NCBI GenBank assembly: GCA_013288015.1
Contig: JABDCR010000023.1
Location: forward strand, 1 to 39,932
Length of the DNA stretch: 39,932 nucleotides
Direction of reading: 5' to 3'
Source of the DNA: Bacteroidota bacterium
Lineage (GTDB): Bacteria; Bacteroidota; Bacteroidia; B-17B0; Aurantibacillaceae
In this document: piece after piece, positions 16,519 to 25,476 of the stretch
Layout: each line of letters begins with the position of its first letter
How positions within the stretch are numbered: the stretch's first letter is position 1
Translations under genes and position numbers: made by a program
Notes under the pieces: model-generated
Databases searched by the model: none
Told to the model about the DNA's origin: nothing
The model's input: only the letters and a program-made list of their open reading frames with translations

Positions 16519-17811
16519 TTATTTTAAGCCTTCGATTATATCAGCAAATTGTTTTGCCAATTCTTTACGCGAGTATTTTTTATAGATGGTAGATTGAAGC
16601 TGAGTAGTACTGTTTTGTTTCCATAAATTATATACTTCAGTTATGTAGGATGTTATTTTTACATCATCCATAAACTCAAACACCTGCCCTGCCTTGCAAT
16701 CATTTATAATTTGTGCAGCATCTCCATCGGTAGGGCCTAAACACAAAATAGGTTTTTGAGAAGCCAAGTACTCAAATATTTTTCCGGTTAAAATACCTTT
16801 GTTTTGTGCATTATCGGGTATAGCTAATAACAACAAATCGGCATTGCACATGTAGTTAATGGCATCATGGTGTGCCACATAAGGCGTAAAACTTACTGGT
16901 TTTTTAACTTGGTTTTGCAACTGTTGTTTTATAAATACATCTACATTGCCTATAAAATGTATTTTAAAATCTTGGTCTAGCTGCAAGCTGTTGATGGCTT
17001 TTATAAAGCCTTTGATATTGTAATTACTATTAATCGTACCTGTATGTACAATAGTAAATTCTTTATTAGCTAATGATTTTGCATTAGTAAAATCATCTTC
17101 ATCAAAACCATTCGGGATAATAGAAATTTTGCTTTGCGATATTTTATTCGATTTCTTTAAAAATAATCTTTTCAAATCTGCACTTACCGTAATGGCTCCA
17201 TCGGCCTGCTCAAGCACTTGTTTTTCTAAACCTAAATCTTTTTGTTTAGAAGCATTAGTATGCGATAGCTTTTCGTAATAATAAATATCGGTCCATGGGT
17301 CGCGTAAATCGGCAAGCCATTTTATGCTTTTAAACTTTTGTTTTAATGCTAGACCAATTAGCTGCGTAGAATGTGGTGGACTGGTAGTTATAATTACATC
17401 AATTTTATCTCTGCTTATAATTTCTTCGCAGGTTTTTAAAGCATATTTGTTCCACCCCACCCGTGCATCGGGTATAAAAAAGTTAGACCTAACATAAAGA
17501 GCTAACCTCCCAACAAAACTCATTTTATCTTTATCAGGTATACCGGCATAAGGCACTTTTTCTTTCTTAAATAAAGACGAGAATATTTTTAAAACCTCAA
17601 AGGATTTTGTTTTGGTTACTTTAATAGAAGTATCAATTTCATTTTGTAAAGAAGCATCAGTGGTAGGATAAGAAGCATGCTGTTCGTCGACAGTAACTAC
17701 ATAACATTGGTAACCCAACTTACTTAAGTATTTGCTAAGTTTTACCCAGCGTTGTACGCCTGGTCCGCCTGCGGGTGGCCAATAATAAGTTATAATTAAC
17801 AGTTTCTTCAC
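16519..17811 (-). CDS. Glycosyltransferase family 4 protein
   Basis: A 430-residue GT-B fold enzyme starting at GTG. The N-terminal domain has the typical ITYYWPPAGGPGVQRW loop. The nucleotide-sugar domain begins near residue 250 (FTIVHTGTINSNYN) and ends with GKIFEYLASQKPILCLG and DAAQIINDCKAG, where the conserved Glu positions lie. No transmembrane segment or signal is seen. It should add a sugar to a surface polysaccharide or glycolipid, but donor and acceptor are unknown. It stands alone, with divergent leucine dehydrogenase upstream and no capsule cluster. Confidence 0.88.
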   Translation of the reverse strand: MKKLLIITYYWPPAGGPGVQRWVKLSKYLSKLGYQCYVVTVDEQHASYPTTDASLQNEIDTSIKVTKTKSFEVLKIFSSLFKKEKVPYAGIPDKDKMSFVGRLALYVRSNFFIPDARVGWNKYALKTCEEIISRDKIDVIITTSPPHSTQLIGLALKQKFKSIKWLADLRDPWTDIYYYEKLSHTNASKQKDLGLEKQVLEQADGAITVSADLKRLFLKKSNKISQSKISIIPNGFDEDDFTNAKSLANKEFTIVHTGTINSNYNIKGFIKAINSLQLDQDFKIHFIGNVDVFIKQQLQNQVKKPVSFTPYVAHHDAINYMCNADLLLLAIPDNAQNKGILTGKIFEYLASQKPILCLGPTDGDAAQIINDCKAGQVFEFMDDVKITSYITEVYNLWKQNSTTQLQSTIYKKYSRKELAKQFADIIEGLK

Positions 17812-17815
17812 GCAG

Positions 17816-17823
17816 CAAATGTA
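17816..17823 (-). promoter_or_regulatory. Candidate -7 element for the glycosyltransferase gene
   Basis: Minus strand TACATTTG, an exact TAnnTTTG, only 4 bases before the GTG start, which would leave almost no leader. No -33 match. Confidence 0.35.
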
Positions 17824-17829
17824 AGCTCA

Positions 17830-17841
17830 AAACAGCTGTTT
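17830..17841. other. 12-base perfect palindrome between divergent genes
   Basis: AAACAGCTGTTT reads the same on both strands and lies upstream of both the glycosyltransferase and leucine dehydrogenase genes. It could be an operator, but a 12-base palindrome is not rare by chance. Confidence 0.25.
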
Positions 17842-17883
17842 GTCTAATTTTTTACTATTTCTGTCAATTAAATATTTAAGCTA

Positions 17884-17914
17884 TTTGCTCATTCAAAAAA
17901 TACCCCTACTTTTG
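17884..17914 (+). promoter_or_regulatory. Promoter of the leucine dehydrogenase gene
   Basis: TTTG (17884-17887), 19 bases, then TACTTTTG (17907-17914). Both elements and their spacing match the Bacteroidota consensus, with the ATG 20 bases downstream. This is the clearest plus-strand promoter in the window. Confidence 0.75.
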
Positions 17915-17934
17915 ACCGCATAGCAACAAAACCA

Positions 17935-19038
17935 ATGGAAGTAAAAGACGTAGCAAGCACTACTTTAGCACAAAATCCGGTTATAGGACGTATGTTGGAA
18001 TATAACCACGAACAACTTGTTTTTTGTAACGATAACGAAACCGGTTTAAAAGCCATTGTTGCCGTACACAATACTATTCTTGGTCCGAGTTTAGGTGGTA
18101 CACGCTTTTGGAATTATAATAATGAAACCGAAGCTTTAATTGATGTATTGCGTCTTTCTCGCGGTATGACTTATAAATCTGCCGTTGCAGGTATAAATTT
18201 AGGTGGTGGAAAAGCGGTTATTATAGGCGACCCTAAAAAAATAAAATCAGAAGCATTACTTCGTCGCTTTGGTAAATTCATTAACACACTTGGCGGAAAA
18301 TATATTACCGCAGAAGATGTTGGTGTAAACACCCGCGATATGGAAATTATACATAACGAAACAGAATTTGTAGCAGGTTTACCTGTTAGCATGGGTGGCG
18401 GCGGTGATCCATCTCCGGTTACAGCTTATGGTGTTTATGTGTCAATGAAAGCATCTGCTAAAGAAGTTTTTGGAAACGATTCTCTTGCTGGCAAAAAAGT
18501 GTTGGTACAAGGTTTAGGCAATGTGGGCATGCATTTAGTTGAGCATTTGGCTAAAGAAAAAGCCATTCTTTCGGTGTACGATATTAGTGAAGAGCGTGTA
18601 AAAATTGCCGTTGAAAAACATGGTGCAAAAGCCACTACACCCGATAAAATGTTTGATTTAGACATTGACATTTATGCGCCTTGTGCTTTAGGAGCTACTG
18701 TTAATGATGATACGTTAGCTAAACTAAAATGCAGTATTATATGTGGCGCGGCTAACAACCAATTGGCTGATGAAAAAGTACATGGCGAAATAGTTACTAA
18801 AAAAGGCATTTTATACGCGCCCGATTTTGTAGTAAACTCAGGTGGAATTATAAACGTATATTATGAGTTAGATGGTTATGTGCGTGAACGTGCTATGGCT
18901 CACGCCGAAAAAATTTACGACACAACCTGGAATATTATTCAAACAGCAAAAACAGAAAAGATACCTACTTATATGGCAGCTAACCGTATTGCAGAACAAC
19001 GCATTGAAGCCATTGGGAAGATTAAAGTAAGATTTTAA
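17935..19038 (+). CDS. ldh: Leucine dehydrogenase (Glu/Leu/Phe/Val dehydrogenase family)
   Basis: Reversible NAD-dependent oxidative deamination of branched-chain amino acids to 2-oxo acids, in the cytoplasm. The 367 residues match the usual length of leucine dehydrogenases. The N-terminal domain carries LGGTRFWNY, catalytic Lys81 in GMTYKSA and the LGGGKAVI strand; the Rossmann domain has GLGNVG near residue 193, and the product-binding segments APCALGATVNDDT and CGAANNQLAD are as in Bacillus and Lysinibacillus enzymes. The preference for leucine over phenylalanine is inferred from this resemblance. nusB follows after 34 bases and may share its transcript. Confidence 0.92.
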   Translation: MEVKDVASTTLAQNPVIGRMLEYNHEQLVFCNDNETGLKAIVAVHNTILGPSLGGTRFWNYNNETEALIDVLRLSRGMTYKSAVAGINLGGGKAVIIGDPKKIKSEALLRRFGKFINTLGGKYITAEDVGVNTRDMEIIHNETEFVAGLPVSMGGGGDPSPVTAYGVYVSMKASAKEVFGNDSLAGKKVLVQGLGNVGMHLVEHLAKEKAILSVYDISEERVKIAVEKHGAKATTPDKMFDLDIDIYAPCALGATVNDDTLAKLKCSIICGAANNQLADEKVHGEIVTKKGILYAPDFVVNSGGIINVYYELDGYVRERAMAHAEKIYDTTWNIIQTAKTEKIPTYMAANRIAEQRIEAIGKIKVRF

Positions 19039-19072
19039 ATACAGCACTAAAAAACAACAAACGTTCTTTATT

Positions 19073-20014
19073 ATGTTTAACCGACGATTTTTACGCATAA
19101 AGGTAATGCAAGCCTTGTACGCTTATTTCAGAGATGAAAAAGCTGACATAAAAGTGGCCGAAAAAAACCTGTTTACCTCCATCGATAAATCGTATGAGTT
19201 GTTTTTATATATACTAGGGTTTTTAAATAATATACAGTACGCTGCTCGTATTTCGGTTGAAGAAGCGCGTGTAAAAAGGCTTCCTACTGCGGCAGATTTA
19301 AACCCAAACTTAAAGTTTGTAAACAACCTTTTTCTTACTGCTTTAAATGATAATAAGCACATTAATGCCGACTGGACAAACTATAAAGTAAGCTGGCAAA
19401 ACGACCAAGACTTAGTGCGTAAGGTGTTTAACGAAATTAAAAATAGTGATATTTTTAAAGAGTACATGAAAAGCGAACAGCACAGTTTTGCTGAAGACAA
19501 AAAATTTATTCAAACCATTTTAGAGTCTTTTTTATACGAGCATGAGCTTTTCAACTTTTGGTTCGATGAAAAAAATATTTATTGGAACGATGATTACTAT
19601 TACGGCTTCTTCTTCCTAAATAAATGGCTGGAAACTGTTACCGAAACTAAAATGCCTGCCCCTCAATTATACAGAGATAAAGAAGGCGACGAAAAATTTA
19701 TAGCCGATGTATTTGTTAAAACCATATTACATAGTGCAGAGTTTGATACCATAATTGCAGAACATACCAAAAACTGGGAATTAGACCGTATTGCATCGCT
19801 TGACGTACTATTAATGAAAATGGCTCTTACCGAGATAATTTACCTGCCTAATGTGCCTATAAAAGTGTCTATGAACGAGTATATAGACATTACCAAGGAG
19901 TATAGCACCCCACAAAGTGGAGGCTTTATAAACGGTATTTTAGATAAAATTGTGTTGGATTTAAAAAAGGATAATAAAATCCAAAAAACTGGTCGTGGCT
20001 TGTTAGAGGGTTAA
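19073..20014 (+). CDS. nusB: Transcription antitermination factor NusB, long Bacteroidota form
   Basis: Binds boxA RNA with NusE/S10 and supports rRNA transcription. The start NRRFLRIKVMQALYAYF is typical of NusB, and the last 110 residues form the recognisable NusB helical core (IASLDVLLMKMALTEIIYLP, then KVSMNEYIDITKEYSTPQSGGFINGILDKI). At 313 residues it is about twice the length of E. coli NusB; the extra part is a helical insertion of about 150 residues between the first and later helices. I recall this length as common in Bacteroidota. No separate promoter was found in the 34-base gap upstream. Confidence 0.93.
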   Translation: MFNRRFLRIKVMQALYAYFRDEKADIKVAEKNLFTSIDKSYELFLYILGFLNNIQYAARISVEEARVKRLPTAADLNPNLKFVNNLFLTALNDNKHINADWTNYKVSWQNDQDLVRKVFNEIKNSDIFKEYMKSEQHSFAEDKKFIQTILESFLYEHELFNFWFDEKNIYWNDDYYYGFFFLNKWLETVTETKMPAPQLYRDKEGDEKFIADVFVKTILHSAEFDTIIAEHTKNWELDRIASLDVLLMKMALTEIIYLPNVPIKVSMNEYIDITKEYSTPQSGGFINGILDKIVLDLKKDNKIQKTGRGLLEG

Positions 20015-20088
20015 TTTTCGTTCAAAATCCGGCCTTTTATTTTATTCAAACATCTCTGGTTAATAAGTATCAAAAAAACACATTTTAC

Positions 20089-20104
20089 GGGCTAAAATTA
20101 GCCC
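20089..20104. promoter_or_regulatory. Inverted repeat upstream of the Nudix operon
   Basis: GGGCTAA-AA-TTAGCCC is a perfect 7-base dyad with a 2-base centre, ending 12 bases before the ATG at 20117. A short-spacer -7-like TACTTTG follows directly at 20105-20111. The tight centre suits a protein-binding site better than an RNA hairpin. Confidence 0.4.
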
Positions 20105-20116
20105 TACTTTGGCTCT

Positions 20117-20575
20117 ATGGCTATATATAAAGGGTTTAACGTTAGAGTGTACGGTGTTTTGGTAGAGGATGGTAAACTTTTAGTGAGCGACGAATATATT
20201 AAGGAACACGAAATTACCAAGTTACCCGGCGGCGGTTTAGAATTTGGTGAAGGCCCTATAGAATGCATAATCAGAGAATTTAAAGAAGAAACCAACTTAG
20301 TCGTTACCGTAAAAAGCCACTTTTATACCACCGATTTTTTTGTAAAATCTGCCTTTAACACCAGTCAGGTTATTAGCATTTACTATATAGTTAAACATAA
20401 AGGCAAAATTAACTTAACTGTCTCTGTCCAAAAATTCGATTTTAAAAAGCGTATAAATGGAGCTCAATCTTTCAGGTGGATTGATATAAATGAGGTTTCT
20501 GAAAATGATTTTACTTTTGCAATAGATAAAAAAGTGGCAACTTTAATTAACCAACAAAAAAGTTTATTTTTATAA
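20117..20575 (+). CDS. Nudix hydrolase
   Basis: A 152-residue single-domain Nudix protein that should hydrolyse a nucleoside diphosphate linked to another group. The Nudix box is complete from the GGG at residue 39 onward: G-x5-E, then REFKEET, with Asn where the consensus Gly stands near its end. The C-terminal part (QSFRWIDINEV) is the usual family ending. Substrate cannot be assigned. First gene of a four-gene unit; the DUF4293-like gene starts 1 base after its stop. Its neighbour in NAD precursor metabolism (3-hydroxyanthranilate dioxygenase) makes a dinucleotide substrate conceivable, which is inference. Confidence 0.9.
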   Translation: MAIYKGFNVRVYGVLVEDGKLLVSDEYIKEHEITKLPGGGLEFGEGPIECIIREFKEETNLVVTVKSHFYTTDFFVKSAFNTSQVISIYYIVKHKGKINLTVSVQKFDFKKRINGAQSFRWIDINEVSENDFTFAIDKKVATLINQQKSLFL

Positions 20576-20576
20576 T

Positions 20577-20990
20577 ATGATACAGAGAGTGCAAAGTTTA
20601 CTTTTAGTAATAGTAGTTTTATGTGGCATGTGTTTATTATTATTTCCGTTTGTAAGCTATCAAGGATATCCTCCTTTATTTTTACGTAACCCTGCCGATA
20701 TAGCACCTATAGGAAATTATCTTTCTATACTCACAGCACTTATAACTTTGTTTTCTTATAAACGCCGTAAACTTCAAATAAAACTTTGCTATTTAATAAT
20801 GTTATTTAATCTTAGTTTATTTTCAACTGTACTGTGTCTTACTAATCAATTATATGACCATGATTTTGAAAAAGCAACATTTCTTTTTCCAACCTATTTA
20901 ATCTTAGTATCAATAATAGCTGCATTTTGGGCCGGCATATTTATTAAAAAAGATGAAGAGTTAGTTCGTTCTGCCGATAGAATCAGATAA
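20577..20990 (+). CDS. Four-helix inner-membrane protein, DUF4293-like
   Basis: A 137-residue membrane protein with four predicted helices (about residues 7-27, 43-62, 70-90 and 105-125) and a charged C-terminal tail. The start MIQRVQSLLL closely resembles the Bacteroidota family DUF4293, whose members open with MIQRIQ. Function unknown. It lies between the Nudix gene (1-base gap) and the dioxygenase gene (20-base gap), so it is co-transcribed. Confidence 0.72.
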   Translation: MIQRVQSLLLVIVVLCGMCLLLFPFVSYQGYPPLFLRNPADIAPIGNYLSILTALITLFSYKRRKLQIKLCYLIMLFNLSLFSTVLCLTNQLYDHDFEKATFLFPTYLILVSIIAAFWAGIFIKKDEELVRSADRIR

Positions 20991-21010
20991 AAAATTAAAA
21001 ACAAAACACC

Positions 21011-21532
21011 ATGGTAACACGCCCGTTTAATTTTAAAAAGTGGATAGATGAAAATCGTAGTCTATTAAAACCACCGGTAAACAATAAAGTAGTTTATAAA
21101 GATGCCGAGTTTACTATTATGGTAGTTGGCGGGCCGAACTCGCGTAAAGACTATCATTACAACGAAAGCGAAGAGTTTTTTTATCAGTTAGAGGGTGATG
21201 TAGTGGTGCAAATACAAGAAGATGGTAAAGCAGTTAACGTGCCAATAAAAGAGGGCGATATATTTTTGCTTCCACCAAAAGTACCGCATAACCCAAAGCG
21301 TCCTGACAACACAATTGGCTTGGTTATAGAGCGTCGTCGAAGAGAGACAGAAAAAGACGGGCTACTTTGGTTTTGCGAAAACTGTAACCATAAATTATAC
21401 GAAGAGTATTTTATGTTAACCGATATAACTAAACAGTTTCAGGGTGTATTTGAGAAATTTTATAACAATCAAGACCTACGTACCTGCAAAAAATGTGGTA
21501 CAGTAATGCAGTCCCCTCCTGTAATAAAATAG
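21011..21532 (+). CDS. nbaC: 3-hydroxyanthranilate 3,4-dioxygenase
   Basis: Opens the ring of 3-hydroxyanthranilate with O2 to give aminocarboxymuconate semialdehyde, which closes to quinolinate for NAD synthesis from tryptophan. The 173-residue cupin carries the iron ligands His49, Glu55 and His93 and substrate Arg45, in the contexts SRKDYHYNESEEFF and PPKVPHNP. The C-terminal rubredoxin-like second metal site of bacterial enzymes is intact: Cys122, Cys125 (CENC) and Cys159, Cys162 (CKKC). Cytoplasmic. No other kynurenine-pathway gene is in the window, so the pathway would be scattered. The HD phosphodiesterase gene begins 10 bases downstream. Confidence 0.95.
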   Translation: MVTRPFNFKKWIDENRSLLKPPVNNKVVYKDAEFTIMVVGGPNSRKDYHYNESEEFFYQLEGDVVVQIQEDGKAVNVPIKEGDIFLLPPKVPHNPKRPDNTIGLVIERRRRETEKDGLLWFCENCNHKLYEEYFMLTDITKQFQGVFEKFYNNQDLRTCKKCGTVMQSPPVIK

Positions 21533-21542
21533 ACCACTGTTA

Positions 21543-23564
21543 ATGAACCGATTACTTGACTACCTGCGCAACAAACATGGACTATGGTTTAAGTTAGGTG
21601 TTGTTTTATGCAGTTTGATTTTTATTGTTTGGCTGTTGCCAAGCATAAACACTGTAAATATTTCTTACCAATTAAGTAAGCCCTGGGATAAAGAAGATTT
21701 AATTGCTCCGTTTGATTTTGCTATTTATAAAAGTGATGTAGAGGTATCAGCAGAAAAAAATAACATTAAACAACAGGGCGAGTTATACTACTTATACAAC
21801 GATTCTGCTTTTACTAAAAACAAAAACTCGTTTTTTGAGAAGAATAAATTAAGCAAACAAGAACAAGTTATTTTTAAAGAAATTTTTGACGAGTTAAGTG
21901 CCAAAAAAATTATTGAATTACCTGATACCGCTTTAAGCGAGCCCAACCCGCAAGTACTGGTAGAAAATAATAAAATAGTAGAAGCGGCGCATTTACATGA
22001 TTTTTATACCCTACCCCAAGCCGATAGTTTTTTAAATGATAAAATAAAAAGAAAGTTGGATGCAACCGCTGCAAATCATTTAATTGAACTTGCAGAAAAC
22101 TGTTTAACACATACATTGATTTTTAATAAAAAAACTACGTCGCAAAACATGCAGCAACAGCTAAACAATGTTGTTTCTATAAAAGATAAAAAACTAAAAG
22201 GTCAATCAATTATAAAACGAGGTGATGTAGTTAACACCGATAATGTTGCCATACTACAATCCTTACAAAAAGAAATAAATAAGCAAGACTATAAAAATCA
22301 AAATTCTATTATTTCACTGCTAGGCAAAATAATTTATGTAGGACTATGTTTAATGATGGTGTTCTTGTTTTTAGGTTTATTTCGTACCGGTATATTTTCT
22401 CGTAATACGCATATCAGCTTTATTTTTATACTGATCTGCTTTTTTGTTTTGGTATGTTCATTAACTATAAAAAATCCGCTTATTAGTATTTATGCAGTGC
22501 CTTTTACTATTGCGCCTGTTATCATCCGTACTTTTTTTGATACCCGTACAGCCTTATTTGTCCACTTAAACATTGTATTGCTTTGTGCATTATTTGCTGC
22601 TGAGCAAAAGTTTAACTTCTTGTTTATTGAACTATTATGTGGCATAGGGGCCATATTTAGTATAGCCAACTTGGTGAGGCGTTCACAACTTTTACTAACT
22701 GCCATTGTAACTTTAGCCATCAGTGTATTTAGTTTTTTTGCTTTAAATGCCTCTAATTTTGATGAGATAAAATTTACAGATTGTTACCCTTTTCTGTTTG
22801 CATCAGCAGGATTATTAATTGCTTACCCATTAATTTTTGTATTTGAAAAAACATTTGGTTTTGTATCAGATTTTACCCTGCTTGAGTTAAATGACATTAG
22901 CAGTAATCCATTACTTAAACAATTGGCAACCGATGCGCCCGGAACATTTCAACATAGTTTGCAGGTAGCCAACATGGCCGAAGAAGCTATCAGTATGGTG
23001 GGCGGAAAAACCCTATTAGTCCGTACAGGAGCTATGTATCATGATGTAGGAAAATTACATAACCCCTATTTTTTTACCGAAAATCAATCTTCTAAGATAA
23101 ATCCACATGAAGATTTGTCGTATCAGGAAAGCGCCAAAATTATTATTAATCATGTTATACATGGTATAGAGATGGCTCATAAAAATAGATTGCCTGAGCA
23201 AATAGTAGATTTTATACGCACCCACCACGGAACAACCTTAACAGGATATTTCTATTATAAATCAGTTGAAGAAAACCTGCAGCCTGACGAGAAAAAATTC
23301 CGCTACCCCGGCCCTATTCCTTTTAGTAAAGAAACCGCTGTGCTAATGTTAGCAGATAGCGTTGAAGCATCATCCAGAAGTTTAAAGACATATGACGCCA
23401 TAAGCATTGATGATTTAGTAGAACGCATTTTTAAACATAAAATGGATGAAAATCAACTTATAAATTCTGATTTAACCTTGCGCGATTTAACCTTGCTGAA
23501 AAAGATATTTAAAAAACGTTTAATGAACATGTATCATGTTCGTATAGAGTATCCAAAACAATAG
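21543..23564 (+). CDS. PgpH-type 7TM-HD phosphodiesterase (probable cyclic di-AMP hydrolase)
   Basis: A 673-residue membrane protein with the PgpH layout. One N-terminal helix (residues 16-35) is followed by an extracytoplasmic 7TMR-HDED-like domain up to about residue 250 (with KGQSIIKRGDVV near its end), seven membrane helices to about 440, and a cytoplasmic HDIG domain. Metal ligands visible are His471 in FQHSLQVANMAEEA, His500-Asp501 in MYHDVGKLHNP, a downstream HVIHGIEMAHKN and a RTHHGT, and later Asp in MLADSVEAS. By family, it would cut cyclic di-AMP to pApA; whether this organism makes the nucleotide is not shown. Last gene of the four-gene unit; its stop is 1 base from the convergent TPR protein gene. 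Confidence 0.88.
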   Translation: MNRLLDYLRNKHGLWFKLGVVLCSLIFIVWLLPSINTVNISYQLSKPWDKEDLIAPFDFAIYKSDVEVSAEKNNIKQQGELYYLYNDSAFTKNKNSFFEKNKLSKQEQVIFKEIFDELSAKKIIELPDTALSEPNPQVLVENNKIVEAAHLHDFYTLPQADSFLNDKIKRKLDATAANHLIELAENCLTHTLIFNKKTTSQNMQQQLNNVVSIKDKKLKGQSIIKRGDVVNTDNVAILQSLQKEINKQDYKNQNSIISLLGKIIYVGLCLMMVFLFLGLFRTGIFSRNTHISFIFILICFFVLVCSLTIKNPLISIYAVPFTIAPVIIRTFFDTRTALFVHLNIVLLCALFAAEQKFNFLFIELLCGIGAIFSIANLVRRSQLLLTAIVTLAISVFSFFALNASNFDEIKFTDCYPFLFASAGLLIAYPLIFVFEKTFGFVSDFTLLELNDISSNPLLKQLATDAPGTFQHSLQVANMAEEAISMVGGKTLLVRTGAMYHDVGKLHNPYFFTENQSSKINPHEDLSYQESAKIIINHVIHGIEMAHKNRLPEQIVDFIRTHHGTTLTGYFYYKSVEENLQPDEKKFRYPGPIPFSKETAVLMLADSVEASSRSLKTYDAISIDDLVERIFKHKMDENQLINSDLTLRDLTLLKKIFKKRLMNMYHVRIEYPKQ

Positions 23565-23565
23565 A

Positions 23566-25386
23566 CTATCTACAATATTGGTTAAGGGCTTGCACGGCTG
23601 GTTGATAGCCTTTTTGGTAAGCTGTTGCTAAATCATTACAACCATTCTCCTTTAAATTAATTTTTGCAACACCACTCAAATACCAAGCAAAAGCATTAGT
23701 AGGATTTTTAGATAAAATAAGATTTACATCATTTAATGCTGCCTTAAAATTATTTGTTTTCCCATAACAAATGGCTCGGTTTAAATAAAGCTGCTCATCT
23801 TCATAATGATATTTAACCGCATCAGTATAATTATTTATGGCAGTCTCAAAATCACTTGAGTTCTCGCTACACAAGGCTCTTAAAAAATAAGCTTTACCTA
23901 TATCAGGCTTTATACTAATTGCCTTATCAAGCACAGCTAGTGCACCATTAAAGTCCTTATTATTTATAACCAGAATTGCTTTTTGCAGATAAGCTGGGAA
24001 ATAAGTTGGCGCAGCTGCAATTGTTTTATCAAAATATATAATGGCTTTATCATTTTGTTTTTGCATGGCTAAAGAGGTGGCTTTATTGTAAAGCACCTGA
24101 TAATTTGTACCATCCAAACCTAATGCCGCATCAAATAAAGAATCGGCTTTTGTGAAATTATTTTCAGCTAAATATTCTGAGCCTAATACATTCATTAGTA
24201 AATCAGCCTTGGGTTGGTTTGTTAACGAAGTTGTAAATAAAGCTTTATTACTCTTCCACACTTGTACATTTTGTATGGCTGTATATAAAACCAGTAAGAA
24301 ATAGAATACAGGTATAAATTTTGTCCAAACAAATTTTTCAGCCAGTAAAAAACAAGTGTACACCAAAGTGAAATATACAATTATAGAAGGGATATAACAA
24401 TATCTATCAGCCATATAAGCCTCACCAACAGGGATAAACTGAAGGATTAGAATTATGTTACTTACAAATAAAAAAAGTAAAGCTGCCATTAGTTTGTACT
24501 GTTTTTTGAGTACATAAATAAATAACCCTATAAGGAATAAAACAATTATAACTGAAATTATTTCAAATAAGCCATTAGCCATGGGATAACTATAAAATAC
24601 CGAAAGCTTAAATGGTAGCACTATATTAATTACATATTGTACAACCGCGTAGCAGGCTTTTAAAACTGAAGTAGGTTGTTTATGAACATATCCATGGCTT
24701 TGTTCAGCATATACAGCCAGCACCCCAAAAACAAGTGATAATACAAAAAACGGAATAAGTGTTTTTATTCTTTGCTTTAACTCTTTAGCATCGAAGTAAA
24801 AATATAAACCCACTAACAATGTAAGTGGTAAGGTTACCGCCTGTGCTTTTGATAAGAGAGAAAATACAAAGAATAAAAGGGCAAGTGTGTAATTCATCAA
24901 AGTTTTTCTTTCTATATATTTTACAAAAAACAAAATAGATAAAAGATAAAAGCACGTGAATAAAACATTTTTACGCTCTGCAATCCAAATAACCGATTCA
25001 AATTGTATAGGGCTTACTAAAAACAGTATTGATGTAAGTACACAAACAAGTTTATTTACTTTGAATTTACCAAGTAAAGTAAAAACCAATAAAGTATTTG
25101 TAGTATGTAGTAAAATATTGGTTAGGTGAAAATAAAACACATCTCCCCTACCCCATTTATAATCCAGAGCAAAGCTTAACATTGTAAGCGGGTGATAATT
25201 GCCTAAATAAAATTTAGAAAAAAATAACTCAATATTTGCAAACGAAATTGATTTGATATCGGGGTTATCTCGTACGTAAGCAAAGTCATCCCACGGAAAA
25301 TAACCATAAAACAAAACAGAATAATATACCGCTGCCGCAACAAGCAACAAAAGCAAAACCCATCCTATATTTTTATTAAAACTCAA
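23566..25386 (-). CDS. Polytopic membrane protein with C-terminal TPR repeats (TMTC-like, GT-C fold)
   Basis: A 606-residue protein. About ten to twelve helices fill residues 8-370; TPR repeats fill roughly 380-600 (phrases ALGLDGTNYQVLYNKATSLAM, AISIKPDIGKAYFLRAL, AFAWYLSGVAKINL). After helix 1 the loop reads YFPWDDFAYVRDNP, with the paired Asp typical of GT-C glycosyltransferases, then GNYHPLTMLSFALDY, FHLTNILLH and SPIQFESVIWIAERKN, which are hallmarks of the TMTC protein O-mannosyltransferase group. It likely moves a lipid-linked sugar onto proteins outside the membrane; that is inference. It starts at TTG, with no nearby ATG. Divergent from the MlaE gene, no glycan genes beside it. Confidence 0.78.
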   Translation of the reverse strand: MSFNKNIGWVLLLLLVAAAVYYSVLFYGYFPWDDFAYVRDNPDIKSISFANIELFFSKFYLGNYHPLTMLSFALDYKWGRGDVFYFHLTNILLHTTNTLLVFTLLGKFKVNKLVCVLTSILFLVSPIQFESVIWIAERKNVLFTCFYLLSILFFVKYIERKTLMNYTLALLFFVFSLLSKAQAVTLPLTLLVGLYFYFDAKELKQRIKTLIPFFVLSLVFGVLAVYAEQSHGYVHKQPTSVLKACYAVVQYVINIVLPFKLSVFYSYPMANGLFEIISVIIVLFLIGLFIYVLKKQYKLMAALLFLFVSNIILILQFIPVGEAYMADRYCYIPSIIVYFTLVYTCFLLAEKFVWTKFIPVFYFLLVLYTAIQNVQVWKSNKALFTTSLTNQPKADLLMNVLGSEYLAENNFTKADSLFDAALGLDGTNYQVLYNKATSLAMQKQNDKAIIYFDKTIAAAPTYFPAYLQKAILVINNKDFNGALAVLDKAISIKPDIGKAYFLRALCSENSSDFETAINNYTDAVKYHYEDEQLYLNRAICYGKTNNFKAALNDVNLILSKNPTNAFAWYLSGVAKINLKENGCNDLATAYQKGYQPAVQALNQYCR

Positions 25387-25476
25387 TTGTCGGTTATTTC
25401 GCCTAATTTCACAATTAATTTTGTATTCTCGGGCTTCTTTACTAATCGTAAATTAATTACCTTCGCAAATATAATT

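Noticed and set aside
20117..23564. Operon as a tryptophan degradation island
   Set aside because: Only the 3-hydroxyanthranilate step is present; kynureninase, monooxygenase and downstream degradation genes are absent from the window.
25387..25476. Extended start of the MlaE-like permease at TTG 25387
   Set aside because: It adds 30 unusual residues, touches the divergent gene's start and ignores a good ATG with a near-consensus promoter before it.
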